NCBI GenBank assembly: GCA_943330925.2
Contig: CALQJP020000026.1
Span: 1 to 15,101, forward strand
Source of the DNA: Chryseobacterium gleum
GTDB lineage: Bacteria; Bacteroidota; Bacteroidia; Flavobacteriales_D; Sanyastnellaceae
Reading direction: 5' to 3'
Length of the DNA stretch: 15,101 nucleotides
In this document: in pieces, positions 1-6,653 of the stretch
Layout: every line of letters begins with the position of its first letter
How positions within the stretch are numbered: position 1 is the stretch's first letter
The notes under the pieces: model-generated
Database searches by the model: none
What the model saw: the letters and a program-made list of their open reading frames with translations, nothing else
Told to the model about the DNA's origin: nothing
Translations under genes and position numbers: made by a program

Positions 1-180
1 GTGCGTCCAACGACACAGATAGACGCCCACGTCGACCTGTGACAAAAGACAGGTAGGGACGCACAGCAGTGCGTCCAACGACACAGAGAGACGCAGATGC
101 CACCCTCTGAGAGAAGCCAAGTAAGGACGCACAGCAGTGCGTCCAACGACACAGAGAGACGCTAAGGGCGCCCCTCTTAT
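1..180. repeat. 68-bp tandem repeat with hairpin, three copies (first cut by window edge)
   Basis: The segment GTGCGTCCAACGACACAG recurs at 1, 69 and 137, an exact 68-nt period. Each complete unit has a near-identical 38-nt part (57-94, 125-162; 1-26 is the cut first copy) followed by about 30 nt that vary (27-56, 95-124). The conserved part begins with a perfect 8-bp hairpin, GGACGCAC and GTGCGTCC around an AGCA loop (57-76 and 125-144). A later GACGC (90-94) can pair with GCGTC (71-75) of the second arm, so two hairpins compete. Aligned without gaps, the two variable stretches still match at 18 of 30 positions, and the sequence after the third copy (163-180) resembles their start. This indicates a degenerating tandem repeat of REP-like character, not unrelated CRISPR spacers. 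Confidence 0.85.
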
Positions 181-192
181 AACAACAACACG

Positions 193-312
193 ATGACACA
201 AGAACATACACCCATCAACGAAGAACCGGTAACAGTGCCGGGGCACTTCAACGAACTGAGTGAAGTAAAACTGAAATACCACTTGCTTGAAGAAGAGCTA
301 GAAGAAGCTTAA
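193..312 (+). CDS. Small acidic 39-aa protein (hypothetical), upstream of the kleisin-like gene
   Basis: An ATG at 193 opens 39 codons ending in TAA at 310-312. The product begins MTQEHTPINEEP and ends in a charged, probably helical tail (YHLLEEELEEA). It is strongly acidic and has no signal peptide or membrane segment. The frame is closed upstream by a stop at 163-165, so this is not the tail of a longer gene. It sits 23 nt before the kleisin-like gene on the same strand and directly after the 68-bp repeats, so it could be the first gene of that operon. I do not recognise a family. Support is the clean start, orientation, spacing and protein-like composition; a chance ORF cannot be excluded. 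Confidence 0.45.
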   Translation: MTQEHTPINEEPVTVPGHFNELSEVKLKYHLLEEELEEA

Positions 313-335
313 CCTTTCGCAAAAACCTGACAGCT

Positions 336-1532
336 ATGATAAAAGCAGAACCACGGACCATACTGAGCTTCCTTAATGCCAACTTCGATGTGGTAAAGGA
401 CTTGTTCTCGTATCAAATTGCCGATGGACTCATCACCAAGGAAGTGTACGACATGCTCATTCAAAAGCATGGGCACACGATGAACATTCGCCTTCGCGAA
501 TACCGTGTGATACGCAGCCTGGGTAGTGACTACGAGATGCGCGACGTGTATTTCAAACTGATGGAATTCCTGATGTTTGAGTTCAAACCATTGCTTCCTG
601 AGACAATTGAGAAATACAAGACCAGTATCTCTGAGTTATTCTTAAAAATTCGCAAGTACGAAAACCAGGACCGCGATATTCTTCAGGAGCGCATCAAGAA
701 CCTCTCCCATCAGGTGCGGGAGTTTGTAGATCTGGTAGAACGTAACACCTTCCGTTTGCTCGCCGAAACACGCGAGTTGAAATCGAACATCGATCGCATT
801 GAGTATCGCGAGAAGGTTCAGAAGGCCTCCTTCTGGATCGAATATTATATTTTGCCGTTGAACCGCATTCTCGACGTGAAGCACTCTGAATCGGTAACGA
901 GCACGGTGCTCGACGTGAGTGAATATGCCAACCGTCGCCGTCTCGATTTTCAGGACGAGACTATCCGCATGGAGTTTGAAAAACTGTATGCGCAGCTCAT
1001 CCAAACCAATACCGACTTGCTTCGTCAGTCGAAGGTATTGGTGAATGAGTTGTTGCCTTTGCTGGAGCGCATTCGCACAGAGTCGCTCATTCTCACCGGC
1101 TGGATCGAGTTCTTGCGAAACCCATACAGAATGGACACACCTCCCCTGCTCAAGGGCAGTCGCACGATGGTGTATGCGAAGGACATGCTCTACAAGGTTC
1201 GTGAGTTTTTCGAGCAGTTTTCGGTCAACGAGTATGTTACACTCGAAGACGGCGTGGTCGACTTTGACAAGTGGATTTTCGATCGTGAATTGTTCAAGAG
1301 CAATTTGACCAAGAGTTTGCCTGTGAATGATTTCTTTTCATGGTGCTACAAGGAATTGGAGAAAGACTTCCAAGACATTGAGACCGATAAGTTCTTTGCG
1401 CTGTGCGGTTTGTTGTTTGACGGTGACCTGCAGATAGAATTCCCGAAGAAAGCCGAGCGCGTAACGCTAACCACAACTACTTCAACGATTTCCTTGCCGA
1501 AGATTAAGATAGAACCCGCATTGAAAATCTAG
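336..1532 (+). CDS. Helical protein resembling a MukF/MksF (JetA-like) kleisin subunit
   Basis: 398 residues, almost entirely predicted helical, with no signal peptide or membrane segment, so cytoplasmic. Residues about 10-105 look like a winged-helix region with charged helices (REYRVIRSL, YEMRDVYFKLMEFL). Residues 105-260 are long amphipathic, coiled-coil-like helices. The C-terminal part (about 330-398) could be a second small winged-helix domain ending in a T/S/K-rich tail. MukF and MksF kleisins have this order: N-terminal winged helix, helical middle and C-terminal winged helix that caps the ATPase head. The following gene resembles MukE/MksE, and mukF-mukE is the usual order, which supports the call. 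No SMC-type ATPase gene is present in the window. The assignment is inference from architecture and context; the alternative is an unrelated helical protein. The ATG at 336 is the natural start. Confidence 0.5.
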   Translation: MIKAEPRTILSFLNANFDVVKDLFSYQIADGLITKEVYDMLIQKHGHTMNIRLREYRVIRSLGSDYEMRDVYFKLMEFLMFEFKPLLPETIEKYKTSISELFLKIRKYENQDRDILQERIKNLSHQVREFVDLVERNTFRLLAETRELKSNIDRIEYREKVQKASFWIEYYILPLNRILDVKHSESVTSTVLDVSEYANRRRLDFQDETIRMEFEKLYAQLIQTNTDLLRQSKVLVNELLPLLERIRTESLILTGWIEFLRNPYRMDTPPLLKGSRTMVYAKDMLYKVREFFEQFSVNEYVTLEDGVVDFDKWIFDRELFKSNLTKSLPVNDFFSWCYKELEKDFQDIETDKFFALCGLLFDGDLQIEFPKKAERVTLTTTTSTISLPKIKIEPALKI

Positions 1533-1570
1533 TTCAACCAACCTAACTCAACCCCAAGCAATTAACAACC

Positions 1571-2098
1571 ATGGTATATCCAAGCAATCATCGCCAAATA
1601 GTAGAAGAATTAATGGGCGGAAAATTCATTCTCAGCAATGAAGCTCATTTCAACTCACTCAAAGAAAACGACGCATTCTACACTGAGTTTTTCAAGATCT
1701 CATTTGACCTCGACCTTAACCTGAAGACCGAGTATGCATTTTTGTTGAGTAAGGATACACAAGAGAATTTCTCGCGCGACGTGAGCATTTTCATTGCTAT
1801 ACTTTGCTACGAACTGGACCGTGACGGGCGCAATTTTATGGAAGCGCTCGACTTCAACGAATTCACGTTTGAAGAGGTTGATCGTTACTTCGACAACTCT
1901 TCATTTATCGACCTCATTGAGTCGAATAAATCGCTGCGCGAACCCGATGCGCGCCGCACGATCATCAACGGTATGCACCGTCGTAACATTGTCACCAAGA
2001 ACTTCGAAGACCGTTTCTCGTTCACTCAGGCTTACAAGGTATTTGTGGACTTCGCAAAGGAATTGGCGTTGAAGAGAATGGCGGTGGAGAGTGAGTAA
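1571..2098 (+). CDS. MukE/MksE-like condensin accessory subunit (JetB-like)
   Basis: 175 residues, cytoplasmic. In MukE family proteins a GG/AG-x-hI motif is followed by a hydrophobic winged-helix stretch, a helix preceding a second winged helix, and a final basic helix-wing. The same order is visible here: LMGGKFILSN near residue 15, FYTEFFKISFDLDL then a YAFLLSKD strand (about 36-65), a helix FSRDVSIFIAILCYEL (about 71-86), FTFEEVDRYF, and a C-terminal RRTIINGMHRRNIV / DRFSFTQAYKVFVDFAKEL segment that lines up with the last winged helix of E. coli MukE. In condensins MukE/MksE dimerises, binds the kleisin and helps contact DNA. It lies 38 nt after the kleisin-like gene, and the operon is closed by a strong terminator. 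The similarity was judged by eye from memory of MukE, so the call is an inference. Confidence 0.55.
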   Translation: MVYPSNHRQIVEELMGGKFILSNEAHFNSLKENDAFYTEFFKISFDLDLNLKTEYAFLLSKDTQENFSRDVSIFIAILCYELDRDGRNFMEALDFNEFTFEEVDRYFDNSSFIDLIESNKSLREPDARRTIINGMHRRNIVTKNFEDRFSFTQAYKVFVDFAKELALKRMAVESE

Positions 2099-2101
2099 GT
2101 A

Positions 2102-2129
2102 ATGACTAGTGACGAATGACTAGTGGCGA
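2102..2129. repeat. 14-bp tandem duplication after the mksE-like gene
   Basis: ATGACTAGTGACGA (2102-2115) is followed directly by ATGACTAGTGGCGA (2116-2129), differing by one base. The 14-nt unit is twice the 7-nt period of the AGGTATT-type arrays at 12611-12645 and 14771-14833. It is non-coding and sits between the stop codon and the terminator. Confidence 0.7.
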
Positions 2130-2131
2130 AT

Positions 2132-2169
2132 AAAAAGGCCCAAGTTGAAAACTCAACTTGGGCCTTTTT
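2132..2169. terminator. Strong bidirectional intrinsic terminator
   Basis: A perfect 17-bp stem (2132-2148 with 2153-2169; core GGCCCAAGTTGA / TCAACTTGGGCC) closes on the loop AAAC and is flanked by an A-tract on the left and a T-tract on the right. It therefore works on both strands, ending the mksF/mksE-like operon on + and the sorting-domain gene on -, which converge here. Confidence 0.93.
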
Positions 2170-2229
2170 TAATTCGCAACCTGAGCTACGCTTTTCATTG
2201 TTTCTTTTTAACTCATACGCGCCGCAACC

Positions 2230-4275
2230 TCACTCCCCCATCAACACAGTTAAGTCCCCGGCATAGCGCTGAAAGGTGCCATTCGGTTGTCGCAATTGGA
2301 GCACGTAATAGTAGGTGCCATCTTGCAGGTCGCGCGGCACCCAGTCGTTGCGGTAATTGTCGGAATGATAGACCACGGTTCCCCAGCGGTTGTATATCGT
2401 AAGCTTGGAATCGGGATACAGGCGAAGCGACTTCACAAAGAAGGCGTTGTTGTCGTTCGACTGGCTGATGCTCGCTCCGGGAGGACCATCAGGAGTTATG
2501 ATATTCGGAATAACAAGATCACACTCTTCGAAATCAACAATTACAGGGGCCACACTTGGCCAAAAACAACCGTTGGTATCCAAGACAAGCACGTTGTAAC
2601 GTCCCTCCGTCAATTCGATGGTTTGTCCATCGCCGATGATGTCGCCATCCGCATCCACCCACGAATAGGTGTTAAATCCTGCAGGAGCAGACACTGAAAT
2701 TGGATTGAGGTCATCGCAAACCAACGTATCGAAAAGTGCCAAATTGATCAACGGATTCAAAAACATTTCCACCTGTATCGTATCGCTATCGACACAATTG
2801 GGCGAGGTTTCTACTACAAGACTGTATTCTCCGGGCTCGGCTACTTGAATTGATTCTGTGGTCGCTCCTGTGCTCCAGGAGTAGCTCAGGTAATCGTCGT
2901 TGGGTTCAATGGTGATTGTATCGCCCTCGCAAAAACTCGCAGCAATTTCCAGCGGGTTTGCTTGTCCGAAGTCAGAGAAATAACCGTATCGACATCCTCC
3001 TCCGCCTCCGTTGATAGTACCCAAATGAAACAACCCGGTAGAATTTTCAACCACTGTGAACTCCTCCGAAGGAATATCGATGGTGCTGAATAAGATCTGC
3101 GTGCTCATCCATTCGCCTGCCGACCCCGCCACCGGGTTGAATGAGGATGCAGGAATAAGGGCTGTATTGCCGTTCAGTGTGAAATTCGCGATGTTCTCCG
3201 TGCGGGTCATGATGTTTACCCCAAAAGCGCCATCGACACTGCGCACGAAGTACACTTTTCTGGAACCCGTACATTCGATGGGCGGCAACACAGCCTCAGC
3301 TAGTTCACATCCCTCACCCGTGGCATGCAGTATATAGGCAGGTTGAGTGGTTGTAACGTAGGTTGTATTGTTGTTGATTAGATAGGACCATTGTTCGCCT
3401 GTATTGATGGTACCGGCCGGTGTGGCCGAACCGTCTATAAAAATGTCGGTATTGTCTTGAGTAGCCAGCACATAGATGGCTTCCCCTGCACCGAGCGACA
3501 AAAATCCTTTCATCACGATGTATTCCGTGCCAATGAGGTCTGTTGGAATAAGCTGGTCGCCCATGATGTCGAGGCACCCACCGTTGGCCACAGAATCGTC
3601 CTTAATTGTTACCGCAATTGGTTTGTTCGAAGTAATGAAAGAACCCGTGGGATGGTCGGGACCCGCAGTGAATTGAGCGGCCATGGAATAGGTTTGCCCT
3701 CGATTGAGTGTTATTTCATAGGGAACTCCTGCTGCATGGCCAATAACGGCAGTTGATGGTGTAATAGTCACAATCGTATTGTCTTCCGTTGCAACAATAT
3801 CCGCCGCAGCGTAAGGAACCGGGAAATAACTGCCGTTGCTCCAGGTGGTTTGAAAGGGAGTGTAGAATTCGGTGCCTAATGCGTTTTTTCCTTTCAGTGC
3901 AAATATTTCCGGGTTGCATTGGCAAGAAGTGATGATTTCATAATAAGCCGTTATGAACGCATTGGATCGGATACGAATCCCTTTGTTGAGCACTTGGTCG
4001 GCCGGTTGATTTTCCAGCAAGTTGAGAAACGCTGTTACATCAACGGATACCGCTGAGTTGGGAGCAATGTTAGTGACCAAGGGAGTAAACCCCGGATTGG
4101 CAGGCTGATCAATAACGACCTGCGCTGCGTCATTAAATGCTGCCATCCGAAAAGTCACCGGAGCATCGCCGTGTCCGCTGGTAGCTTCCGGAGCCACAAA
4201 CCAAAACAATGTATCAATTTGTGAACTGGCATCGAGCGAATACAGTACAAATAATAAGGCAACCAAAAATTTCAT
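2230..4275 (-). CDS. Secreted IgGFc-binding-like protein with type IX (type B) C-terminal sorting domain
   Basis: 681 residues from the ATG at 4275. A longer open frame reaches 4407, but the signal peptide (MKFLVALLFVLYSLDASSQ) fixes this start. Residues about 20-440 resemble the IgGFc-binding N-terminal family seen in Bacteroidota surface proteins: a FWFVAPEATSGHG opening, ALKGKNALGTEFYTP, and DIVATEDNTIVTITP near residue 160. Two Ig/PKD-like repeats with Cys and Trp signatures follow (CEGDTITIEP..., SYSWSTGATT; VCDDLNPISV..., TYSWVDADG). The last ~96 residues (586-681) form a gliding-motility/CHU_C domain with IPNIITPDG, LTIYNRWG and DGTYYYVLQL. The protein is expected to be exported by Sec, moved across the outer membrane by the type IX system and attached or released at the surface. 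Ligand unknown; an adhesin is a reasonable guess. It is divergent from the methyltransferase operon. Confidence 0.9.
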   Translation of the reverse strand: MKFLVALLFVLYSLDASSQIDTLFWFVAPEATSGHGDAPVTFRMAAFNDAAQVVIDQPANPGFTPLVTNIAPNSAVSVDVTAFLNLLENQPADQVLNKGIRIRSNAFITAYYEIITSCQCNPEIFALKGKNALGTEFYTPFQTTWSNGSYFPVPYAAADIVATEDNTIVTITPSTAVIGHAAGVPYEITLNRGQTYSMAAQFTAGPDHPTGSFITSNKPIAVTIKDDSVANGGCLDIMGDQLIPTDLIGTEYIVMKGFLSLGAGEAIYVLATQDNTDIFIDGSATPAGTINTGEQWSYLINNNTTYVTTTQPAYILHATGEGCELAEAVLPPIECTGSRKVYFVRSVDGAFGVNIMTRTENIANFTLNGNTALIPASSFNPVAGSAGEWMSTQILFSTIDIPSEEFTVVENSTGLFHLGTINGGGGGCRYGYFSDFGQANPLEIAASFCEGDTITIEPNDDYLSYSWSTGATTESIQVAEPGEYSLVVETSPNCVDSDTIQVEMFLNPLINLALFDTLVCDDLNPISVSAPAGFNTYSWVDADGDIIGDGQTIELTEGRYNVLVLDTNGCFWPSVAPVIVDFEECDLVIPNIITPDGPPGASISQSNDNNAFFVKSLRLYPDSKLTIYNRWGTVVYHSDNYRNDWVPRDLQDGTYYYVLQLRQPNGTFQRYAGDLTVLMGE

Positions 4276-4280
4276 AGCGC

Positions 4281-4310
4281 CAATATAATCAAGGAGGTAA
4301 AATGAGACAA
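4281..4310 (-). promoter_or_regulatory. Candidate promoter of the sorting-domain gene
   Basis: Read on the minus strand, TTG (4310-4308) is followed after 20 nt by TATATTG (4287-4281), close to the Bacteroidota form TTG-N17-23-TAnnTTTG but one base short. The box ends 5 nt before the ATG at 4275, so the transcript would have almost no leader. Based on pattern only. Confidence 0.35.
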
Positions 4311-4337
4311 TGAAGAATCGTGATTGGATAAAGGGCG

Positions 4338-4345
4338 TATTATTG
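4338..4345 (+). promoter_or_regulatory. Candidate -7 box of the methyltransferase operon
   Basis: TATTATTG differs by one base from TAnnTTTG and ends 5 nt before the ATG at 4351. I find no TTG at the standard 17-23 nt upstream distance; the nearest, at 4324, is only 11 nt away. This would again give a near-leaderless mRNA. Confidence 0.3.
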
Positions 4346-4350
4346 TCAAC

Positions 4351-5109
4351 ATGAACAGTGAACAAGATGTAAAAGCACTTTATGACGGTCAAGCGTCTCA
4401 ATGGCAACGCACCGGCCCCGTGCTACTTTCCGATTATTCTGCGCGGCCATTTGTAATGGGTCTGTGCGAACCTTTAACAGGACAAACGTTGCTCGATATT
4501 GGTTGTGGCGAAGGCTATGTGGGTCGTGAACTCTTGAAACGAGGAGCTGACAGTATTCACGGAATCGACATCAGCGAGGCGATGATTGAAAAGGCAGAGG
4601 CCGAAAAGAAGGCTCAAGCCATATCGAATGCTTCGTATGAAGCCCGTGACATTCGGGACTTACACGATGGGGAGTTCCAGGTGGATACTGTGCTAGCCAT
4701 GTTTCTGTTCAATTACCTCAATGCACCTGATACGGCTGAGGTGATGAAGAAAGTATATAATCAACTTAAGCCAGGAGGGCATTTCATATTCTCTGTACCT
4801 CATCCATCGTTAGCCTTTTTAAAGCAGGATAAATACCCATTCTATTTCGAAAAGCGAGGTGGCTATTTCAGTGGAAGAAACATCCTGTTTCCAGGTGAGA
4901 TTTGGCGCCGCGACGGAATATCGGTCGGCGTTCAATGCGTGCATAAAACATTTGAAGACTATTTCACGGCCATGCGAACTGCGGGTTTCCAATCCATGCC
5001 TGAGGTGTATGAGTTACACATCAATGATGAGCATGTCAAGTTAGATCCCGATTTTTTCACTCCGCTAATCGACCTTCCTCTCCATGTAGCTTTCAAAGTA
5101 AAGAAATGA
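4351..5109 (+). CDS. Class I SAM-dependent methyltransferase
   Basis: 252 residues from the ATG at 4351; the frame is open to a TTG at 4324, but the ATG follows a -7-like box and gives a normal N-terminus (MNSEQDVKALYDGQA). The Rossmann-fold SAM site is clear: motif I LLDIGCGEGYVG (residues 47-58), the ribose-binding acidic residue in GIDIS (D73), an acidic motif II region (about 98-115) and LKPGGHFIFSVPHPS (139-153). The length and C-terminal substrate-binding part fit small-molecule methyltransferases of the UbiE/Methyltransf_25 type; no residue identifies the acceptor. Its stop overlaps the start of the oxygenase by 4 nt (ATGA), so translation is probably coupled and the two enzymes likely act in one pathway. 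The fold is certain, the substrate unknown. Confidence 0.9.
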   Translation: MNSEQDVKALYDGQASQWQRTGPVLLSDYSARPFVMGLCEPLTGQTLLDIGCGEGYVGRELLKRGADSIHGIDISEAMIEKAEAEKKAQAISNASYEARDIRDLHDGEFQVDTVLAMFLFNYLNAPDTAEVMKKVYNQLKPGGHFIFSVPHPSLAFLKQDKYPFYFEKRGGYFSGRNILFPGEIWRRDGISVGVQCVHKTFEDYFTAMRTAGFQSMPEVYELHINDEHVKLDPDFFTPLIDLPLHVAFKVKK

Positions 5110-6032
5110 CAGCTAAAATCGCATCGCATCAGGTGTGGAATGTACTTCCGACAGCCCACGACATTACAGTAGAACTTCCGCGCAATTGGACAGATCAATT
5201 GTTGAGTGATTTGAGCGAAACCGTTGATTGGTTGAATGCGCCCAATACCTATTCTGCCAGTACTTGTGCGCTGTTGGGCGAGCAAACAAACGTCTGGCTG
5301 GGGTATATCCACCGTTCACCCGGCGCCTTGCGGCTTCGGGTAGAATCGGCCTATAGCGACAGAGAATTGCGTGTTCTTTATGCGATGCTGTCGAGGTCGC
5401 TCGGATACCTCAACAACCGATACACCTACTTTTTCGATGTCCAAGACCGAGGGCTCGACTATACCAAAGAAGCCATTCCAGTTTCAAAGACGAAGGCAGA
5501 AACGGGCTATCATACCGACAGCACTGCCAAGCATTACTTCCCCGATATCATAGGTCTTTTGTGTTTGCAGCCCGCTATTCAGGGAGGTGAATCACTCATA
5601 ACGAATGCAGCCAACTTGCTGAATCATTTGAAGGAACGTAATCCTGAGCGAGAAAAACTTCTTCACCTTCCGCTGTGTCGTGATGTGATCACTCCGGGAA
5701 CCGTTCAGAACACAGAGGCCATTCGAGCCAACGATATTCCGCTCTTTCAAATCGATGAGCAGGGAGGCGTTGTATTTCGCTATATGCGTTACTGGATTGA
5801 ATCAGCATTGGAAAAATTAAATGAGCCTGCACCCGATGGATTAAAAGAAACGTTGGATGCTATCGACTCTTATTTCGCACAACCGGAAAACGCCATGTGT
5901 TTTCGTATGGACCGCGGCGAAATGCTTTTCGTGAACAATCGCTTTTTGTGCCACAACCGAACAGCATTTGTTGACGGCGAAAAACCGCGCGTCTATGTAA
6001 GAGCGTGGATCAATGAAATGCCCCAATCCTAA
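5106..6032 (+). CDS. TauD/TfdA-like 2-oxoglutarate- and Fe(II)-dependent oxygenase
   Basis: 308 residues, cytoplasmic. The facial triad is visible: H136 and D138 in GYHTDST, and the distal H283 in FLCHNRTAF. R295 and R299 (RVYVR) lie 12 and 16 residues after the distal His; TauD carries its 2-oxoglutarate-binding arginines at nearly the same spacing. The segment after the HxD, DIIGLLCLQPAIQGGES, matches the usual 'L..L..A..GGES' of TauD-family oxygenases. Such enzymes hydroxylate, desaturate or otherwise oxidise an unactivated carbon while turning 2-oxoglutarate into succinate. The N-terminal ~120 residues are variable and give no substrate clue. The gene is the middle one of three with overlapping ends, between a methyltransferase and an acetyltransferase, so it probably tailors a shared small molecule. 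Taurine use is not implied: no transporter is nearby. Confidence 0.88.
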   Translation: MTAKIASHQVWNVLPTAHDITVELPRNWTDQLLSDLSETVDWLNAPNTYSASTCALLGEQTNVWLGYIHRSPGALRLRVESAYSDRELRVLYAMLSRSLGYLNNRYTYFFDVQDRGLDYTKEAIPVSKTKAETGYHTDSTAKHYFPDIIGLLCLQPAIQGGESLITNAANLLNHLKERNPEREKLLHLPLCRDVITPGTVQNTEAIRANDIPLFQIDEQGGVVFRYMRYWIESALEKLNEPAPDGLKETLDAIDSYFAQPENAMCFRMDRGEMLFVNNRFLCHNRTAFVDGEKPRVYVRAWINEMPQS

Positions 6033-6651
6033 TAATTGCCGGATGCCAGAACATTTCTTTAGTGACGACTTTCAGTTGGAAAACGAACGAGTGCTTTTGC
6101 GAAGTTTGCGAACAGAAGACCTGGAGCATTTGCTTCCCTTCTCGGAAAACGAACCCGAAAATTGGCAATACGGTTTGGAAGATGCTTCCGGACGAGAACA
6201 ACTCGCGTCATACATCGCCAATGCTATTCGCGGCAAATCCGAGCAGCAGTCATTCCCGTTTATTATATTCGATAAGGCTGTTCAACAGTATGCGGGTAGC
6301 ACACGCTACTATAAGATAAACAGCAAACACGGGCGGTTGGCAATTGGTTACAGCTGGTTGGGCAATGCCTTCAAACAAACCGGACTCAATGCACATGTAA
6401 AGTACCTTATGCTGATGCATGCCTTTGAGAGCATGCATCTAGAGCGGGTGGAATTCATGGCCGATTCACTCAACGAGCGCAGCATACGTTCAATTCTATC
6501 GTTGGGAGCAACGCATGAAGGAACACTGCGAAGCCATGCAATACGCCCCAACGGAACACGCCGCGACACTGCCGTATTCAGCATCCTGAAAAAAGAATGG
6601 CTTGAACAAGTCAAGCCATCCCTTCAAATTAAAATTCAATCTCTCGGATAA
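6013..6651 (+). CDS. GNAT-family N-acetyltransferase (RimJ/RimL-like, Acetyltransf_3 type)
   Basis: 212 residues if started at the ATG at 6013, which overlaps the oxygenase by 20 nt; a second in-frame ATG at 6043, 10 nt after the oxygenase stop, gives 202 residues and begins just before the domain, so either could be used. The family pattern is complete: LENERVLLRSLRTEDLEHL at the start, AIGYSWLGNAFKQTGLNAHVKYLML (the acetyl-CoA-binding strand and helix, about 110-134), HAFESMHLERVEF, NERSIRSILSLGATHEGTLR and RDTAVFSILKKEW. These proteins transfer an acetyl group to an amine on a protein, antibiotic or metabolite. As last gene of the operon it may acetylate the product of the two upstream enzymes (inference). 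Its stop lies 2 nt from the stop of the convergent diiron enzyme gene, with no terminator hairpin between. Confidence 0.9.
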   Translation: MKCPNPNNCRMPEHFFSDDFQLENERVLLRSLRTEDLEHLLPFSENEPENWQYGLEDASGREQLASYIANAIRGKSEQQSFPFIIFDKAVQQYAGSTRYYKINSKHGRLAIGYSWLGNAFKQTGLNAHVKYLMLMHAFESMHLERVEFMADSLNERSIRSILSLGATHEGTLRSHAIRPNGTRRDTAVFSILKKEWLEQVKPSLQIKIQSLG

Positions 6652-6653
6652 AT

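Noticed and set aside
1..180. CRISPR array with 38-nt repeats and 30-nt spacers
   Set aside because: Only three copies are visible, the two 'spacers' are clearly related (18 of 30 identical in an ungapped alignment), and no cas gene is present. A degenerate 68-bp tandem repeat explains it better.
3314..3756. Several ORFs of 60-140 codons overlapping the sorting-domain gene on both strands
   Set aside because: They lie entirely within a well-supported gene and have no protein-like features.
4291..4304. Perfect Shine-Dalgarno-like AAGGAGGT followed by ATG on +
   Set aside because: The ATG opens an ORF of only three codons (MRQ) and lies in the promoter region of the divergent gene; Bacteroidota rarely rely on such sites.
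4324..4350. TTG start at 4324 for the methyltransferase
   Set aside because: It would place the -7-like box inside the coding region; the ATG at 4351 gives a normal family N-terminus.
4276..4407. 44 extra N-terminal residues for the sorting-domain protein
   Set aside because: The signal peptide begins at the ATG at 4275; the extension would bury it and run into the divergent methyltransferase gene.
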